Origin: Paludibacteraceae bacterium
Lineage (GTDB): Bacteria; Bacteroidota; Bacteroidia; Bacteroidales; Paludibacteraceae
Assembly: GCA_031292565.1 (NCBI GenBank)
Contig: JARLGW010000001.1
Coordinates: forward strand, 912,435 to 976,434
Reading direction: 5' to 3'
DNA: 64,000 nt
Every line of letters begins with the position of its first letter. Position 1 is the first letter of the stretch. Under the pieces are notes generated by a model. That model was not told the DNA's origin, searched no databases, and worked only from the letters and a program-made list of their open reading frames with translations. This document shows positions 54,641 through 64,000 of the stretch, one piece after another. Both the position numbers and the translations under genes were made by a program.

Positions 54641-56542
54641 TCACCCCACCCAAACGAGGATGTTGTCTTGTTGCTTTATTAATCCATTGTCGAATAGGAA
54701 CCTAATTACCAATAGCACTTGATCCTCTTTGTGGGGCATTACCTGCAATAGTTCCGAAATATTACGCGGTTGCTCTTTCAGCAAATCTTCTATGCATACT
54801 TTTATTTCATTAAAATCCTTGTTTTGTATCTGCCCCTTTTTCTTTTCCAGGCACACGTCGCAATGACCACAAGGCTTAGAATCTTTTTGCCCAAAATACT
54901 GTAATAAGATCTGACTACGACACACGTTTTCATCCGTGGCATATCTCAACATTTCCGTTATTTTTTTTTCATAACGGCCTTTTCGGTCGTCGTAAGCCTC
55001 CTTGCTCAGCTTCACCCGGTCGGCCTCCACCCTGTTGCAAGTATAAATAATAAAAGGCGTTTTCTTGGCCGGGATATAATGTATAAAGCCCTGCTTGCTG
55101 AGCAGAACAAGCTGGTCATACACCTTTTGCCGGGTGGAGTTCAGCCTGCCAGCAAGTACCTCTTCGTTAATATGTGCGTAATCAGTAAACAACCCGGTAT
55201 AAGATCGGAGCAGTAGTTGCATCAACTTATCCAACTCCGGGTTTTTAAGCTGAAAGGAATACAGCTCGTCTCTTTTTATGGTAAATAACACGCGGGAAGC
55301 ATTATCCAATTCATCCGTGAGTTCAAGATACCCTGCATGTTCAAGGTTTTTCAGGCTATGGTAAGTAGGCAATATCGGCAATTTGAATTTGTGACAAAAG
55401 TCCTGCAAGTTAAATGCAAAAACGGCACCTTCGCCACTCCCCACACCCAGTTCAAAGTAATTACCCAGTTTATCATAAGTCAACGTGATTCTGTCTTTCG
55501 CGGGGAAAGTATCCGACAAACGTTTCTTTAGCTTCGTAGAATCGCTTTTATTGTAGAGCAACACGGCATACGCTTTTTTTCCGTCGCGCCCCGCTCTTCC
55601 CGCCTCTTGAAAATAGGCCTCGAGCGAATCGGGCAAATCCAAATGGATAACCAAGCGCACATCAGGCTTATCAATACCCATTCCAAAAGCATTGGTAGAT
55701 ACTATAACCCGAGTTTGATTCGTTTTCCATCGGGTTTGTTTTGCATCCTTGCTATCATTGGAAATTCCGGCATGAAAATGTTCCGCCGAAAAACCTTTTT
55801 CATTTAAGAAATCGGCAATTTCCTTCGTCTTTTTCCGGTCACGCACATACACGATGGCCGAACCCTGCACGTTGGTCAATATTTTCAGCAAGTTATAAAA
55901 TTTGTCTTCCGCGTTTCGTACCACGTAAGCCAAATTTTTCCGTTCAAAGCTTTTTTGAAAAACATTTTCCCGTGGAAACTTTAATCGTTGCTGAATATCT
56001 TTTACCACTTCTGGAGTAGCCGTTGCCGTTAATGCCAGAATAGGCACATCCGGCAAATGATCCCTTATTTCCGAAATTCGTAAATACGACGGACGAAAGT
56101 CATACCCCCACTGCGATATGCAATGCGATTCATCCACCGCGACTAAACAAACATTAAGATGCTGAAGTTGCGAGATAAACAGTTCGGTGGACAACCGTTC
56201 AGGCGAGATATACAGAAATTTATATTTTCCGTAAATGCAGTTTTCCAAGGTTCGAATAATTTCTTCCCTTGTCATGCCCGAATAGATAGCCGCCGCTTTT
56301 ATTTTCCGCTTCTTCAAGCCATCCACCTGATCCTTCATCAATGCGATAAGGGGCGTTATCACCAGGCAAATACCATCCATACACATGGTTGGCACCTGAA
56401 AAGTGATGGACTTACCACCACCGGTAGGCATCAAACCAAGCGTGTCTTTTCGTTCGCTGACTGATTTAATAATGTCACCTTGCAGCTCACGAAAACAATC
56501 GTAACCCCAGTACTGTTTTAATATTTTAAGATACTTGTCCAT
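54641..56542 (-). CDS. recQ: RecQ-family ATP-dependent DNA helicase
   Basis: 633 aa; LMPTGGGKSITFQVP, VDESHCISQWGYDFRPSYLRI, IVSTNAFGMGIDKPDVRLVIH, QEAGRAGRDGK, zinc cysteines. Confidence 0.95.
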   Translation of the reverse strand: MDKYLKILKQYWGYDCFRELQGDIIKSVSERKDTLGLMPTGGGKSITFQVPTMCMDGICLVITPLIALMKDQVDGLKKRKIKAAAIYSGMTREEIIRTLENCIYGKYKFLYISPERLSTELFISQLQHLNVCLVAVDESHCISQWGYDFRPSYLRISEIRDHLPDVPILALTATATPEVVKDIQQRLKFPRENVFQKSFERKNLAYVVRNAEDKFYNLLKILTNVQGSAIVYVRDRKKTKEIADFLNEKGFSAEHFHAGISNDSKDAKQTRWKTNQTRVIVSTNAFGMGIDKPDVRLVIHLDLPDSLEAYFQEAGRAGRDGKKAYAVLLYNKSDSTKLKKRLSDTFPAKDRITLTYDKLGNYFELGVGSGEGAVFAFNLQDFCHKFKLPILPTYHSLKNLEHAGYLELTDELDNASRVLFTIKRDELYSFQLKNPELDKLMQLLLRSYTGLFTDYAHINEEVLAGRLNSTRQKVYDQLVLLSKQGFIHYIPAKKTPFIIYTCNRVEADRVKLSKEAYDDRKGRYEKKITEMLRYATDENVCRSQILLQYFGQKDSKPCGHCDVCLEKKKGQIQNKDFNEIKVCIEDLLKEQPRNISELLQVMPHKEDQVLLVIRFLFDNGLIKQQDNILVWVG

Positions 56543-56674
56543 TTTTATAAAAACTGTTCCAAAAATACATATATAATCCTTACTTTTGAAAGAAATCTAT
56601 GAATTGACAGTTTAGCTGTTTTCTATTTAAGAACAAGCAGCATTGAGAAAATGCTCTTGAACAACGTTATTTGA

Positions 56675-58315
56675 ATGAAGAAACTATTCCTCTTTATATT
56701 CCTCTTTATAACCATTCTTTGTTGTGAATCGCAGCAAAGTGCCTATTATCGGTATTGGATTCAGTTTACTTATAAAAGAGGTTCTGAGTACACGCTCGAC
56801 AATCCAAGTAACTATCTATCTCTTAAAGCCATTTTACGCAGACAAAAACAAAATATAAAAATTGATTCCACCGATTTTCCTGTAAAGCAGGAATACATTG
56901 ATTCAGTATTGTCAAAAGGCTTTGCAATTGTTTGCAGCAAGAGTAAATGGCTGAATGGCATTACCATTGCCATATCAGACACCTCCATCATAAAAAAAAT
57001 TGCAGCACTCTCCTTTGTAAAAAGAACAGAAAAGACTTTCAACCCCAACATAAGTAAAGGCAACAAGCTAGAGGCGAAAATATTTCAAAAGAAAAAAATA
57101 CTCAATACCAACAACGGCTATGGCAATGCTTTTACCCAAATTAACATGCTTAATGGCATTTGGTTGCACAAAGCCGGCTATAAAGGCGAAGGAATGGTTA
57201 TTGCCGTGCTCGACGGTGGATTTCAAAACGTAAACACCATTCCGGCTTTTTCCCAAGCATGGAACAACGGACAAATACTGGGTGCGAAGGATTTTGTAAA
57301 CCCTCAATCAGATGTTTTTTCGGAAAATTATCATGGAGAACATGTTCTATCAGTGATGGCGGCGTATGACTACGACAAATTTATAGGCACCGCACCCGAA
57401 GCTTCCTATTGGCTCATCCGTACCGAAAATACCGTTTCAGAATCGCCTGCCGAGGTGGATAACCTGGTGGCAGGATTAGAATTTGCCGATAGCGTGGGTA
57501 CCGATATTATTACTACTTCCGTGGGATATTATAAGTTCGACAATAAACAGCGAAACTATAAGTACCACGACATGAACGGCAAAACGTGTAGAGCTTCCAT
57601 TGCCGAAACTATGGCCAGCCGGAAAGGAATGATTGTGGTAAATAGTGCCGGAAACGAAGGCGACAGCCCTTGGCACTACATTGTAGCTCCCGGCGATGCC
57701 GATAGTATTATTACAGTAGGTTCCGTGCGCACTTCACTGGAACGAAGTTCGTTTAGCAGCTTCGGTCCCACGGCGGATAAACGAATAAAACCCACGGTTT
57801 GTGCCTTGGGATCGAACACGGCAGTGATAAACGAAAACGGTGAGGTATCGAGCAACAACGGAACCTCTCTTGCAGCCCCTGTTATTGCAGGGCTAACGGC
57901 CTGCCTGTGGCAAGCTTTTCCGAACATTTCATGCAACGGGATAATAGAACTAATAAAGAAACATGCGTCGAAATACGACAGTCCGAATAATGAAATAGGA
58001 TACGGGATTCCCGATTTTTATGCCTCTTACATGGATGCCATCGAATCAAGCAAAGGCTTACTTACCAATGGTGATTTAGTACAAGTGCAAGCAAGTCCCG
58101 CACAAGACACGCTTAATGTAGAAATAGATCGTGGCATTTTAGGCCGAGACCCAGAACTAACATTATTAGCCTCGAATGGAAAAAAGATATTGACACAAAA
58201 AATATCAGAAGTTCACACGCGGCTTTTATTAACGGATATAAAGGCTGGAGAATATACGTTGGAAGTAATGCTAGGCGATATTACACTTTACAAGCAAAAA
58301 TTTACAAAACAATAG
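56675..58315 (+). CDS. S8 family serine peptidase (subtilase), secreted, with T9SS-like C-terminal domain
   Basis: VIAVLDGGFQNV, HGEHVLSVMAAY, NNGTSLAAPVIAGLTACLWQAFP (catalytic Asp/His/Ser); C-term LTLLASNGKKILTQKIS...IKAGEYTLEVMLGDITLYKQKFTKQ. Confidence 0.9.
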   Translation: MKKLFLFIFLFITILCCESQQSAYYRYWIQFTYKRGSEYTLDNPSNYLSLKAILRRQKQNIKIDSTDFPVKQEYIDSVLSKGFAIVCSKSKWLNGITIAISDTSIIKKIAALSFVKRTEKTFNPNISKGNKLEAKIFQKKKILNTNNGYGNAFTQINMLNGIWLHKAGYKGEGMVIAVLDGGFQNVNTIPAFSQAWNNGQILGAKDFVNPQSDVFSENYHGEHVLSVMAAYDYDKFIGTAPEASYWLIRTENTVSESPAEVDNLVAGLEFADSVGTDIITTSVGYYKFDNKQRNYKYHDMNGKTCRASIAETMASRKGMIVVNSAGNEGDSPWHYIVAPGDADSIITVGSVRTSLERSSFSSFGPTADKRIKPTVCALGSNTAVINENGEVSSNNGTSLAAPVIAGLTACLWQAFPNISCNGIIELIKKHASKYDSPNNEIGYGIPDFYASYMDAIESSKGLLTNGDLVQVQASPAQDTLNVEIDRGILGRDPELTLLASNGKKILTQKISEVHTRLLLTDIKAGEYTLEVMLGDITLYKQKFTKQ

Positions 58316-58318
58316 CAC

Positions 58319-59623
58319 ATGAAATCCACCGATTCATTTTCATTGTTAGAGCTTAACCTGCAAATCAAAGAACAGATTCAACTGGCCTTTGACCGACCTT
58401 TATGGGTTCGGGCGGAGATTAGCGAACTGCACGAAAATGCTTCGGGGCATGCTTATTTTGAATTGGTGGAAAAAGATGCTACCTCAAATACCTTGCTAGC
58501 CAAAAACAAAGCAACCTGCTGGGCAAACACTTACCGAATGCTTAAGCCCTACTTTGAAAGTAGCACGGGCGAACACCTGCGCCAGGGCATAAAAGTGCTG
58601 CTAGCCTGTTCGGTAGAATACCATGAGCTATACGGGTTTAGCCTAAATATAAAGGATATTGACCCTACATTTACACTGGGCGACATGGCTAGGCAACGCA
58701 TGGAAATTATCAACCGGCTGAAAGACGACGGGGTAATGGACATGAACAAAGAACTAACACTTAGCCCGACACCTCAACGAATTGCCATTCTCTCATCACC
58801 AACAGCGGCGGGTTACGGTGACTTTATGGATCAATTGAAAAAAAACACAGGCAGTTTCGCGTTCTATACCAAACTTTTTCCCGTGGTAATGCAAGGAGAA
58901 CAAGCCGCCAATTCCATCGTTCATGGGTTAGATCTTATCTTTGAGCATCAGGAGAAATTCGACGTGGTGGTTATTATCCGTGGTGGTGGTGCCACGGCTG
59001 AATTGAGCTGCTTTGATAATTATGAATTGGCTTTTAATTGCACTCAATTTCCGTTACCAATCATCACCGGAATTGGCCACGAGCGGGATGAATCTATCGT
59101 GGATATGGTGGCTCACACCCGATGTAAAACGCCTACTGCCGTGGCTGAATTTTTAATTTCACGCGTGAGCGAAGCTATGGATGGCGTGCTGGAAATACAG
59201 CAGGGAATTGTTTTTCTTAGTGAAAAGATTCTACAAAAAAAGATAAACAGCTTGCAAAAAATATCCATGCAGTTTCCTCAATTGGTAAACGAGTTATTGT
59301 TCGACAAAAAGAGTCGATTGTCGCTCCTCTCCCATCAATTGAAAAAAGACTCGGAACAACAAACGAGAAAGAAATTGGTAACGCTGGAAAAATACAAACT
59401 ACAATTACACACCGGAACGCGTTTCTATTCCACCTGCAAATTTCACGAAGTGGAGATGATGGAGCAAAAAGTAAATCTATCGTCACCCGAAACGTTATTG
59501 AAAAAAGGGTATTCGCTCACGCTTAAAAACGGCAAAATAATTAGGAGCAAAACACGGGTAAAAGCAGGGGACAGAATAACAACGCGGCTTCAGGATGGCG
59601 AAATAGAAAGCATCGTTTCATAA
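58319..59623 (+). CDS. xseA: Exodeoxyribonuclease VII large subunit
   Basis: 434 aa; LWVRAEISELHENASGHAYFELVEKD, VVIIRGGGATAELSCFDNYELA, GIGHERDESIVDMVAHTRCKTPTAVAEFL. Confidence 0.96.
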   Translation: MKSTDSFSLLELNLQIKEQIQLAFDRPLWVRAEISELHENASGHAYFELVEKDATSNTLLAKNKATCWANTYRMLKPYFESSTGEHLRQGIKVLLACSVEYHELYGFSLNIKDIDPTFTLGDMARQRMEIINRLKDDGVMDMNKELTLSPTPQRIAILSSPTAAGYGDFMDQLKKNTGSFAFYTKLFPVVMQGEQAANSIVHGLDLIFEHQEKFDVVVIIRGGGATAELSCFDNYELAFNCTQFPLPIITGIGHERDESIVDMVAHTRCKTPTAVAEFLISRVSEAMDGVLEIQQGIVFLSEKILQKKINSLQKISMQFPQLVNELLFDKKSRLSLLSHQLKKDSEQQTRKKLVTLEKYKLQLHTGTRFYSTCKFHEVEMMEQKVNLSSPETLLKKGYSLTLKNGKIIRSKTRVKAGDRITTRLQDGEIESIVS

Positions 59624-59645
59624 AAAAATAAAACAGATTAACCGT

Positions 59646-59849
59646 ATGGCAAAACAAACCAAAACTTACACAGAATCCATGTCGGAACTGGAAGAAATTC
59701 TAGCTCAAATTGAAAACGAAGAATTGGATGTAGATACCCTTACCGAAAAGGTTCAACGGGCTGCCGAGTTAATTAAAACCTGCAAAACCAAGCTGCAAAA
59801 AACGGATGCCGAAGTGCAAAAGATTTTGGATGAAATAGATGCCGATTAA
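59646..59849 (+). CDS. xseB: Exodeoxyribonuclease VII small subunit
   Basis: 67 aa; TYTESMSELEEILAQIENEELDVDTLTEKVQRAAELIKTCKTKL; directly follows xseA. Confidence 0.93.
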   Translation: MAKQTKTYTESMSELEEILAQIENEELDVDTLTEKVQRAAELIKTCKTKLQKTDAEVQKILDEIDAD

Positions 59850-60505
59850 AGCGTGAGTACCTCTACTCCTGTTGCATTTGCGTATTTATCCAGTAGCCCA
59901 ATAGAATAGTCGATAGCCTCCTGCAAACCGGCCTTGCCCGAATAGCCATTGATAATCATAAACAAGCGCGTAGTTTCCATCGAAAGCTTGGTGCGCTCGT
60001 TATCGCTGGTAGGCGTGCCAATACCGCCCACACTGTCTTTATACACGGGCAAACCCTCGATATTAAGCAAGCCCCGACCTATACCTTCAAACACATCATC
60101 CGCCGTGCCCACGGTAAGAGTGATATCGCCCACAATTTTATCCTCATCAAATCCGCCAATGGAATACCCCGTACGGATGGATACCAAATTAATCAAATCC
60201 ACCAAAGTATTAATCCGATACAACTCCATGCCTTTCAAGATGCGACGGCACAATGCTTCCGCCGAGGGTCTGTATCTGTTAGAATCTTTACCAAAAGCTT
60301 TATATGCCTGCCGGGTAGCTTGTATAGTTGGAATTTTATTAATTTGTTCAATACTGTAAGTAGCTTTGAACTCTGCTTCAACGGTAGCTATTTCCTGCCA
60401 CAAACCGGAATGAGAAGCGGAATTTGTTACGCTACAACTTATCAGCCCGAATGCCAATTGAGGACAGGTTTGCTTAAACTGATCTGAAATTACAACGTGT
60501 TGCAT
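59846..60505 (-). CDS. B3/B4 tRNA-binding domain protein (PheRS beta-like editing domain)
   Basis: 219 aa; IQATRQAYKAFGKDSNRYRPSAEALCRRILKGMELYRINTLVDLINLVSIRTGYSIGGFDEDKI. Confidence 0.85.
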   Translation of the reverse strand: MQHVVISDQFKQTCPQLAFGLISCSVTNSASHSGLWQEIATVEAEFKATYSIEQINKIPTIQATRQAYKAFGKDSNRYRPSAEALCRRILKGMELYRINTLVDLINLVSIRTGYSIGGFDEDKIVGDITLTVGTADDVFEGIGRGLLNIEGLPVYKDSVGGIGTPTSDNERTKLSMETTRLFMIINGYSGKAGLQEAIDYSIGLLDKYANATGVEVLTL

Positions 60506-60530
60506 AATCTAAATACATAATAACTTTGTT

Positions 60531-60724
60531 GAACCCCGTGAGGGTTCGAGTTCTATTGCTTGGTTCCTTACCCCGCATTTCATAAGAGGTTACTAATGTT
60601 TAACCACGTTGTGGTTATGAAAAATAGTTTTCCTCTAGGAAATAAATATATCTATCCCCTCACGGGGAATCGGGTCTAAGATGCGCATTTATTCTATTGA
60701 TATTAATTCCCTACGGGAAATTTT
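60531..60724. repeat. Dispersed intergenic multi-hairpin repeat, copy B
   Basis: Same order of modules as 13699-13970: GAACCC..GGGTTC, ACCCCGCATT, TAATGTTyAACCAC..GTGGTT, AAATAAATmTATsTATCCCCTmACGGGGAATCGG, CTATTGATAT. Confidence 0.75.
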
Positions 60725-60800
60725 ATCCTTTATTTTCTGCCCATTTCAAGCACACTTATACCACTCCCATAATTGCGAATTATGAATTATAAATTGTGAA

Positions 60801-63692
60801 TTACCGTCCGCACATTCCTTTAAAGTCGCACCACTCGCAAGCCTTTTCGTTGGTGGTTTGCTCAAAAGGGATAGAAGGGTCAAACAGTTCACCTAATTTT
60901 TGAAGCAAGGCGGTTTCAAACTCCTCCGCCAGATCCCGAAAATCATTTATCGGCTGCTTATCCCAATTAATAATGGGGGAATAATCATCATCCATCGCTT
61001 TTTGTATATACACCAAGGCCGGTTGCACGGCATCCGGTTGCTCCTGCACCAGGATGGATGCGTACAGAAAAGCTTGAAAAATATAGTTCGCTCTTTCTTT
61101 ATTTGAGTCGAAAAGTTTCCCCATCTCGTTTGCCTCTTTGGGGTTACCTCCCGTTTTATAATCCACCACCCGCAAGTGTCCGTCCTTATAATCCATACGA
61201 TCCACAATTCCACCCAATTGCAACTGCACCCCATCGGGCATTGTTACCGTGCGATATTTCCGTTGCTCCAAGCCCAACATGGTGAATGGAGCTTCCGCCT
61301 TATCCATGCGCAACAGGCGTTTGATAAATTGCTTTACAATACGAAAATAAATAAGTTGCTCCCCGTTGTATCTCTCACGTGGCATCTCACGGTTGAAAAA
61401 TTCTTCATTGAATGCTTTTTCAATGGCTTTTTCAATGCGAGCATCGGCCTTTAAGAATCCTTCTATCTGCTCTTGGGTAACGACAAAGGCGGGGAATGGT
61501 TCGCCCTCACTTTGCTGCACATGCCCTATTTCACGGTAAATTAATTCTGCCGTTTTATGAAAAACACTTCCTAGCACGGAATTGTCCAACTCGTCGGACA
61601 GCTCTTGTGGCGGACGGATATCCTCCACGTAATGCAAATAGAAACGAAGGCTGCAATCGAAAAAATTGTTTATTGCGGATGCTGATAATCGTTGTGCCTC
61701 GTCATTCAAACGTATATCAAACTGATGCTTTATTTTTTCCAACAGGGCTTCCGATTTTTCCACCCGCAAAGGCATCGGGTTGTGCGGTTGTATTTCCGAT
61801 TGCAGACTGATACGTTCAATCGGGTACGGGTACTCGGTGAGCAACTGCAACAGGAAGCGGCTCATCTCCGATTTTCCCGTTTGCTGGTTGGCCGTGTTGT
61901 ACATCAACACGATGTTTTCCGCCCGTTGCAACAAGCGGTAGAAATAATAGGCATACAGGGAATCCTGATGCTCAATGGTAGTCATCCCGAAAAACTTACG
62001 AATAAAATGCGGGATGAATGACGAATCGTTGTCCGACTTCGGCATCATGCCTTCGTTTGTGCTCATCATTAGCACATTACGGAAATCCATGTTACGGGTT
62101 TCGAGCACACCCATTACTTGCAGCCCCCGTGCCGGTTCGCCATGAAAAGGGATGGAGGTACCGGACAATAGTTGCTTGAGCAAACTCACAAAGGTAGGCT
62201 TCTGCACCTGAAGTTGCTTGGTGGTAATCAAATCGTGCAAACGGTTCAATGCCTGAAAAGCACGAAATAAAGCTTCGCTATACAAGTCGTTGAACGAATT
62301 ATTTTCATCGCCCTCGGTTTCCGATTGCTTGCCATACACCACGGCAACGGCTTTCAAGGTTTCCAGCAGATATTCCGAAAGCTCCACGGCATCCTTGGTT
62401 GCCCTGAATAGTTGGGGGTTCTGTAAATCCTCCGCCGTGGGGAAAAAGTTATTTTCCCGTATCATGGTTTGCTGCACCGCCCCGGCTTCGGGGAATAGCA
62501 AGCGAATATAGGGATGCCTTAGCACGGGTAACACGTAATTGTAGCGGAAGCGGCCTTGCGCCTCATCCACACCCTTGAGTTGCAATTCGGCCAACACGGT
62601 AAGCAGGCTAAAAACAGGCGTTTGCGAAAGCGGGAAACCCATCGTGATATTCACGTTGCCCACTTCGGAGGGGATGGCGTGCATCACCGATTGCAGGTTT
62701 TGCTCGTTGCAAAGCACGATAGCCGAATCCGGCTGCTCAAATCCTTGAGGGTAATTGAGTTCCCCTATCCATTTAGGTATGTAACCCGCCTGCGCACTTT
62801 CGGAAGGCGAGGCTACCAAACATATCTTTTTCGGCTTTGCCGTGAACAGGTCGGTCTGCATGCCTTTCAGTTCATTCCCGAAGCGGTGGATATTGTCGCG
62901 CATAAAGCGTCCGGCCTCTTGCGTGTCCGCCATGTAATAGTCGTCGTAGTCCCAATAAAACAGAGCCTTATCGTTTTGCTTTAATATCTTGAAAAGCAGT
63001 TTCTCGCACTCGGTAAGCACGTTGAAGCCCACGAAGATGTATTTCTCCTGCGTGAAACATTCCACGCCGTTGGCTTGCATGTTTTCTATCGCAGCACGAA
63101 ACGCCATGCCGTCATACGCGATGCCTTCGCCCCGAAGCTTTTCTTTAAAGTTGCGGTACACCGTGCCTAAAATGCTCCAGATGGAAAAGAAGGCTTCCTT
63201 TAGTTGGGTGCGGTTGGTGGAAATATCTTTGAAGAAGCGTTCTATCACACCCCATTGCTCTTCATCCAGGTGCTCAAAATTATCTTTCAGGTTGTCCAGC
63301 TCCAACAGGTTGCTAAACAAAGCCAACTCGTTCACCATATTTTTGTCCACATCGTTGAAGTCGCCCAACAATATTTCGCCAAAGAAATAGAACTCGTCAA
63401 AGCTCTCCACAGCAGCTTTTTCCTTGTTGGCATAATACACGTCGGTGTAGGTGTAATATAGCTCGGTAAGCAGTTTCAGGCTGTCGGCAATTTGCAAGTC
63501 GGATGTCTGCTGAAACAATTCGTCCAAACTGGCATAAGCAGGTGCCCACACGGGTTTGTCGGAACTGGCACACAGGTATTCGTTAAAAAACAAACGAGCT
63601 CTACGATTGGGAAATACGATGGTGATTTGTGACAAATCGTTGCCATATTGTTGGAGCAAATCGCGGGTTACTTGCTGGAGGAATGGAGTCAT
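60801..63692 (-). CDS. AddB-like PD-(D/E)XK nuclease family protein
   Basis: Start MTPFLQQVTRDLLQQYG at 63692; ITIVFPNRRARLFFNEYL, ASAINNFFDCSLRFYLHYVE, GIVDRMDYKDGHLRVVDYKTG nuclease motif, C-terminal KACEWCDFKGMCGR Fe-S type cysteines. Confidence 0.85.
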   Translation of the reverse strand: MTPFLQQVTRDLLQQYGNDLSQITIVFPNRRARLFFNEYLCASSDKPVWAPAYASLDELFQQTSDLQIADSLKLLTELYYTYTDVYYANKEKAAVESFDEFYFFGEILLGDFNDVDKNMVNELALFSNLLELDNLKDNFEHLDEEQWGVIERFFKDISTNRTQLKEAFFSIWSILGTVYRNFKEKLRGEGIAYDGMAFRAAIENMQANGVECFTQEKYIFVGFNVLTECEKLLFKILKQNDKALFYWDYDDYYMADTQEAGRFMRDNIHRFGNELKGMQTDLFTAKPKKICLVASPSESAQAGYIPKWIGELNYPQGFEQPDSAIVLCNEQNLQSVMHAIPSEVGNVNITMGFPLSQTPVFSLLTVLAELQLKGVDEAQGRFRYNYVLPVLRHPYIRLLFPEAGAVQQTMIRENNFFPTAEDLQNPQLFRATKDAVELSEYLLETLKAVAVVYGKQSETEGDENNSFNDLYSEALFRAFQALNRLHDLITTKQLQVQKPTFVSLLKQLLSGTSIPFHGEPARGLQVMGVLETRNMDFRNVLMMSTNEGMMPKSDNDSSFIPHFIRKFFGMTTIEHQDSLYAYYFYRLLQRAENIVLMYNTANQQTGKSEMSRFLLQLLTEYPYPIERISLQSEIQPHNPMPLRVEKSEALLEKIKHQFDIRLNDEAQRLSASAINNFFDCSLRFYLHYVEDIRPPQELSDELDNSVLGSVFHKTAELIYREIGHVQQSEGEPFPAFVVTQEQIEGFLKADARIEKAIEKAFNEEFFNREMPRERYNGEQLIYFRIVKQFIKRLLRMDKAEAPFTMLGLEQRKYRTVTMPDGVQLQLGGIVDRMDYKDGHLRVVDYKTGGNPKEANEMGKLFDSNKERANYIFQAFLYASILVQEQPDAVQPALVYIQKAMDDDYSPIINWDKQPINDFRDLAEEFETALLQKLGELFDPSIPFEQTTNEKACEWCDFKGMCGR

Positions 63693-63881
63693 GTAGGTTA
63701 TTCTATTTTGTAAAAAATCTTCTTTACAAATATAGTGAGAATTTGCTAAAAATAGGAAAGACGGTGCGTGCACCCCCTGATAGTATCGATTTTGAATTCA
63801 GAAAACAAAAGATAAAAGAGCAAAAAACAAACGCAAAGACGCTAGGACGCAAAGAATAAAAGGCAGAAGTCCAAAATGCAA

Positions 63882-63913
63882 AAGACCCTCACAAATTGCT
63901 TTGCAAGGGTCTT
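63882..63913 (-). terminator. Intrinsic terminator downstream of 5S rRNA
   Basis: AAGACCCT ... AGGGTCTT inverted repeat immediately 3' of the 5S gene on the minus strand. Confidence 0.75.
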
Positions 63914-63921
63914 GTAAAAAA

Positions 63922-64000
63922 CGGCGGCGACCTACTCTCCCACATAATTGCAGTACCATCGGCGTGATTAGGCTTAACTTCTCTGTTCGGAATGGGAAGA
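63922..64000 (-). rRNA. rrf: 5S ribosomal RNA, 3' part (continues beyond window)
   Basis: Reverse complement reads TCTTCCCATTCCGAACAGAGAAGTTAAGCCTAATCACGCCGATGGTACTGCAATTATGTGGGAGAGTAGGTCGCCGCCGT, typical bacterial 5S. Confidence 0.93.

Overview
Bacterial chromosomal window, most likely Bacteroidales: TAnnTTTG-type -7 promoter elements, T9SS/CHU_C-type sorting domains, DUF349 and DUF4831 families, and a PASTA-bearing FtsI in a dcw cluster without murF. Most of it is housekeeping: a nearly complete dcw cluster on the minus strand (mraZ-rsmH-ftsL-ftsI-murE-mraY-murD-ftsW-murG-murC-ftsQ-ftsA-ftsZ, about 8.8-24.5 kb), nadK, fmt, amt, thrC with an apgM-like gene, rpe, comEC, etfBA and acyl-CoA dehydrogenase, nnr, tdk, rsmI, recQ, xseAB and an AddB-like nuclease. 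The right edge cuts the 3' end of a minus-strand 5S rRNA. I found no CRISPR array, prophage, transposase, tRNA or obvious defence system. The signals most worth following up are: (1) a 23S-rRNA-IVS-type four-helix-bundle gene enclosed by nested inverted repeats, sitting inside the etfBA/acyl-CoA dehydrogenase gene run; (2) an unlisted 54-codon small ORF with its own intrinsic terminator at 33.2-33.4 kb; (3) dispersed multi-hairpin intergenic repeats, one of whose hairpins also appears 3' of ftsZ; (4) a 10-bp-periodic MraZ-box-like element upstream of mraZ; (5) a two-gene acyltransferase operon resembling glycine-lipid GlsA/GlsB; (6) a repeat-flanked BspA-like LRR cargo gene; (7) a small YESQAD-repeat secreted protein. 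All family assignments come from reading the sequence by eye; no searches were run.
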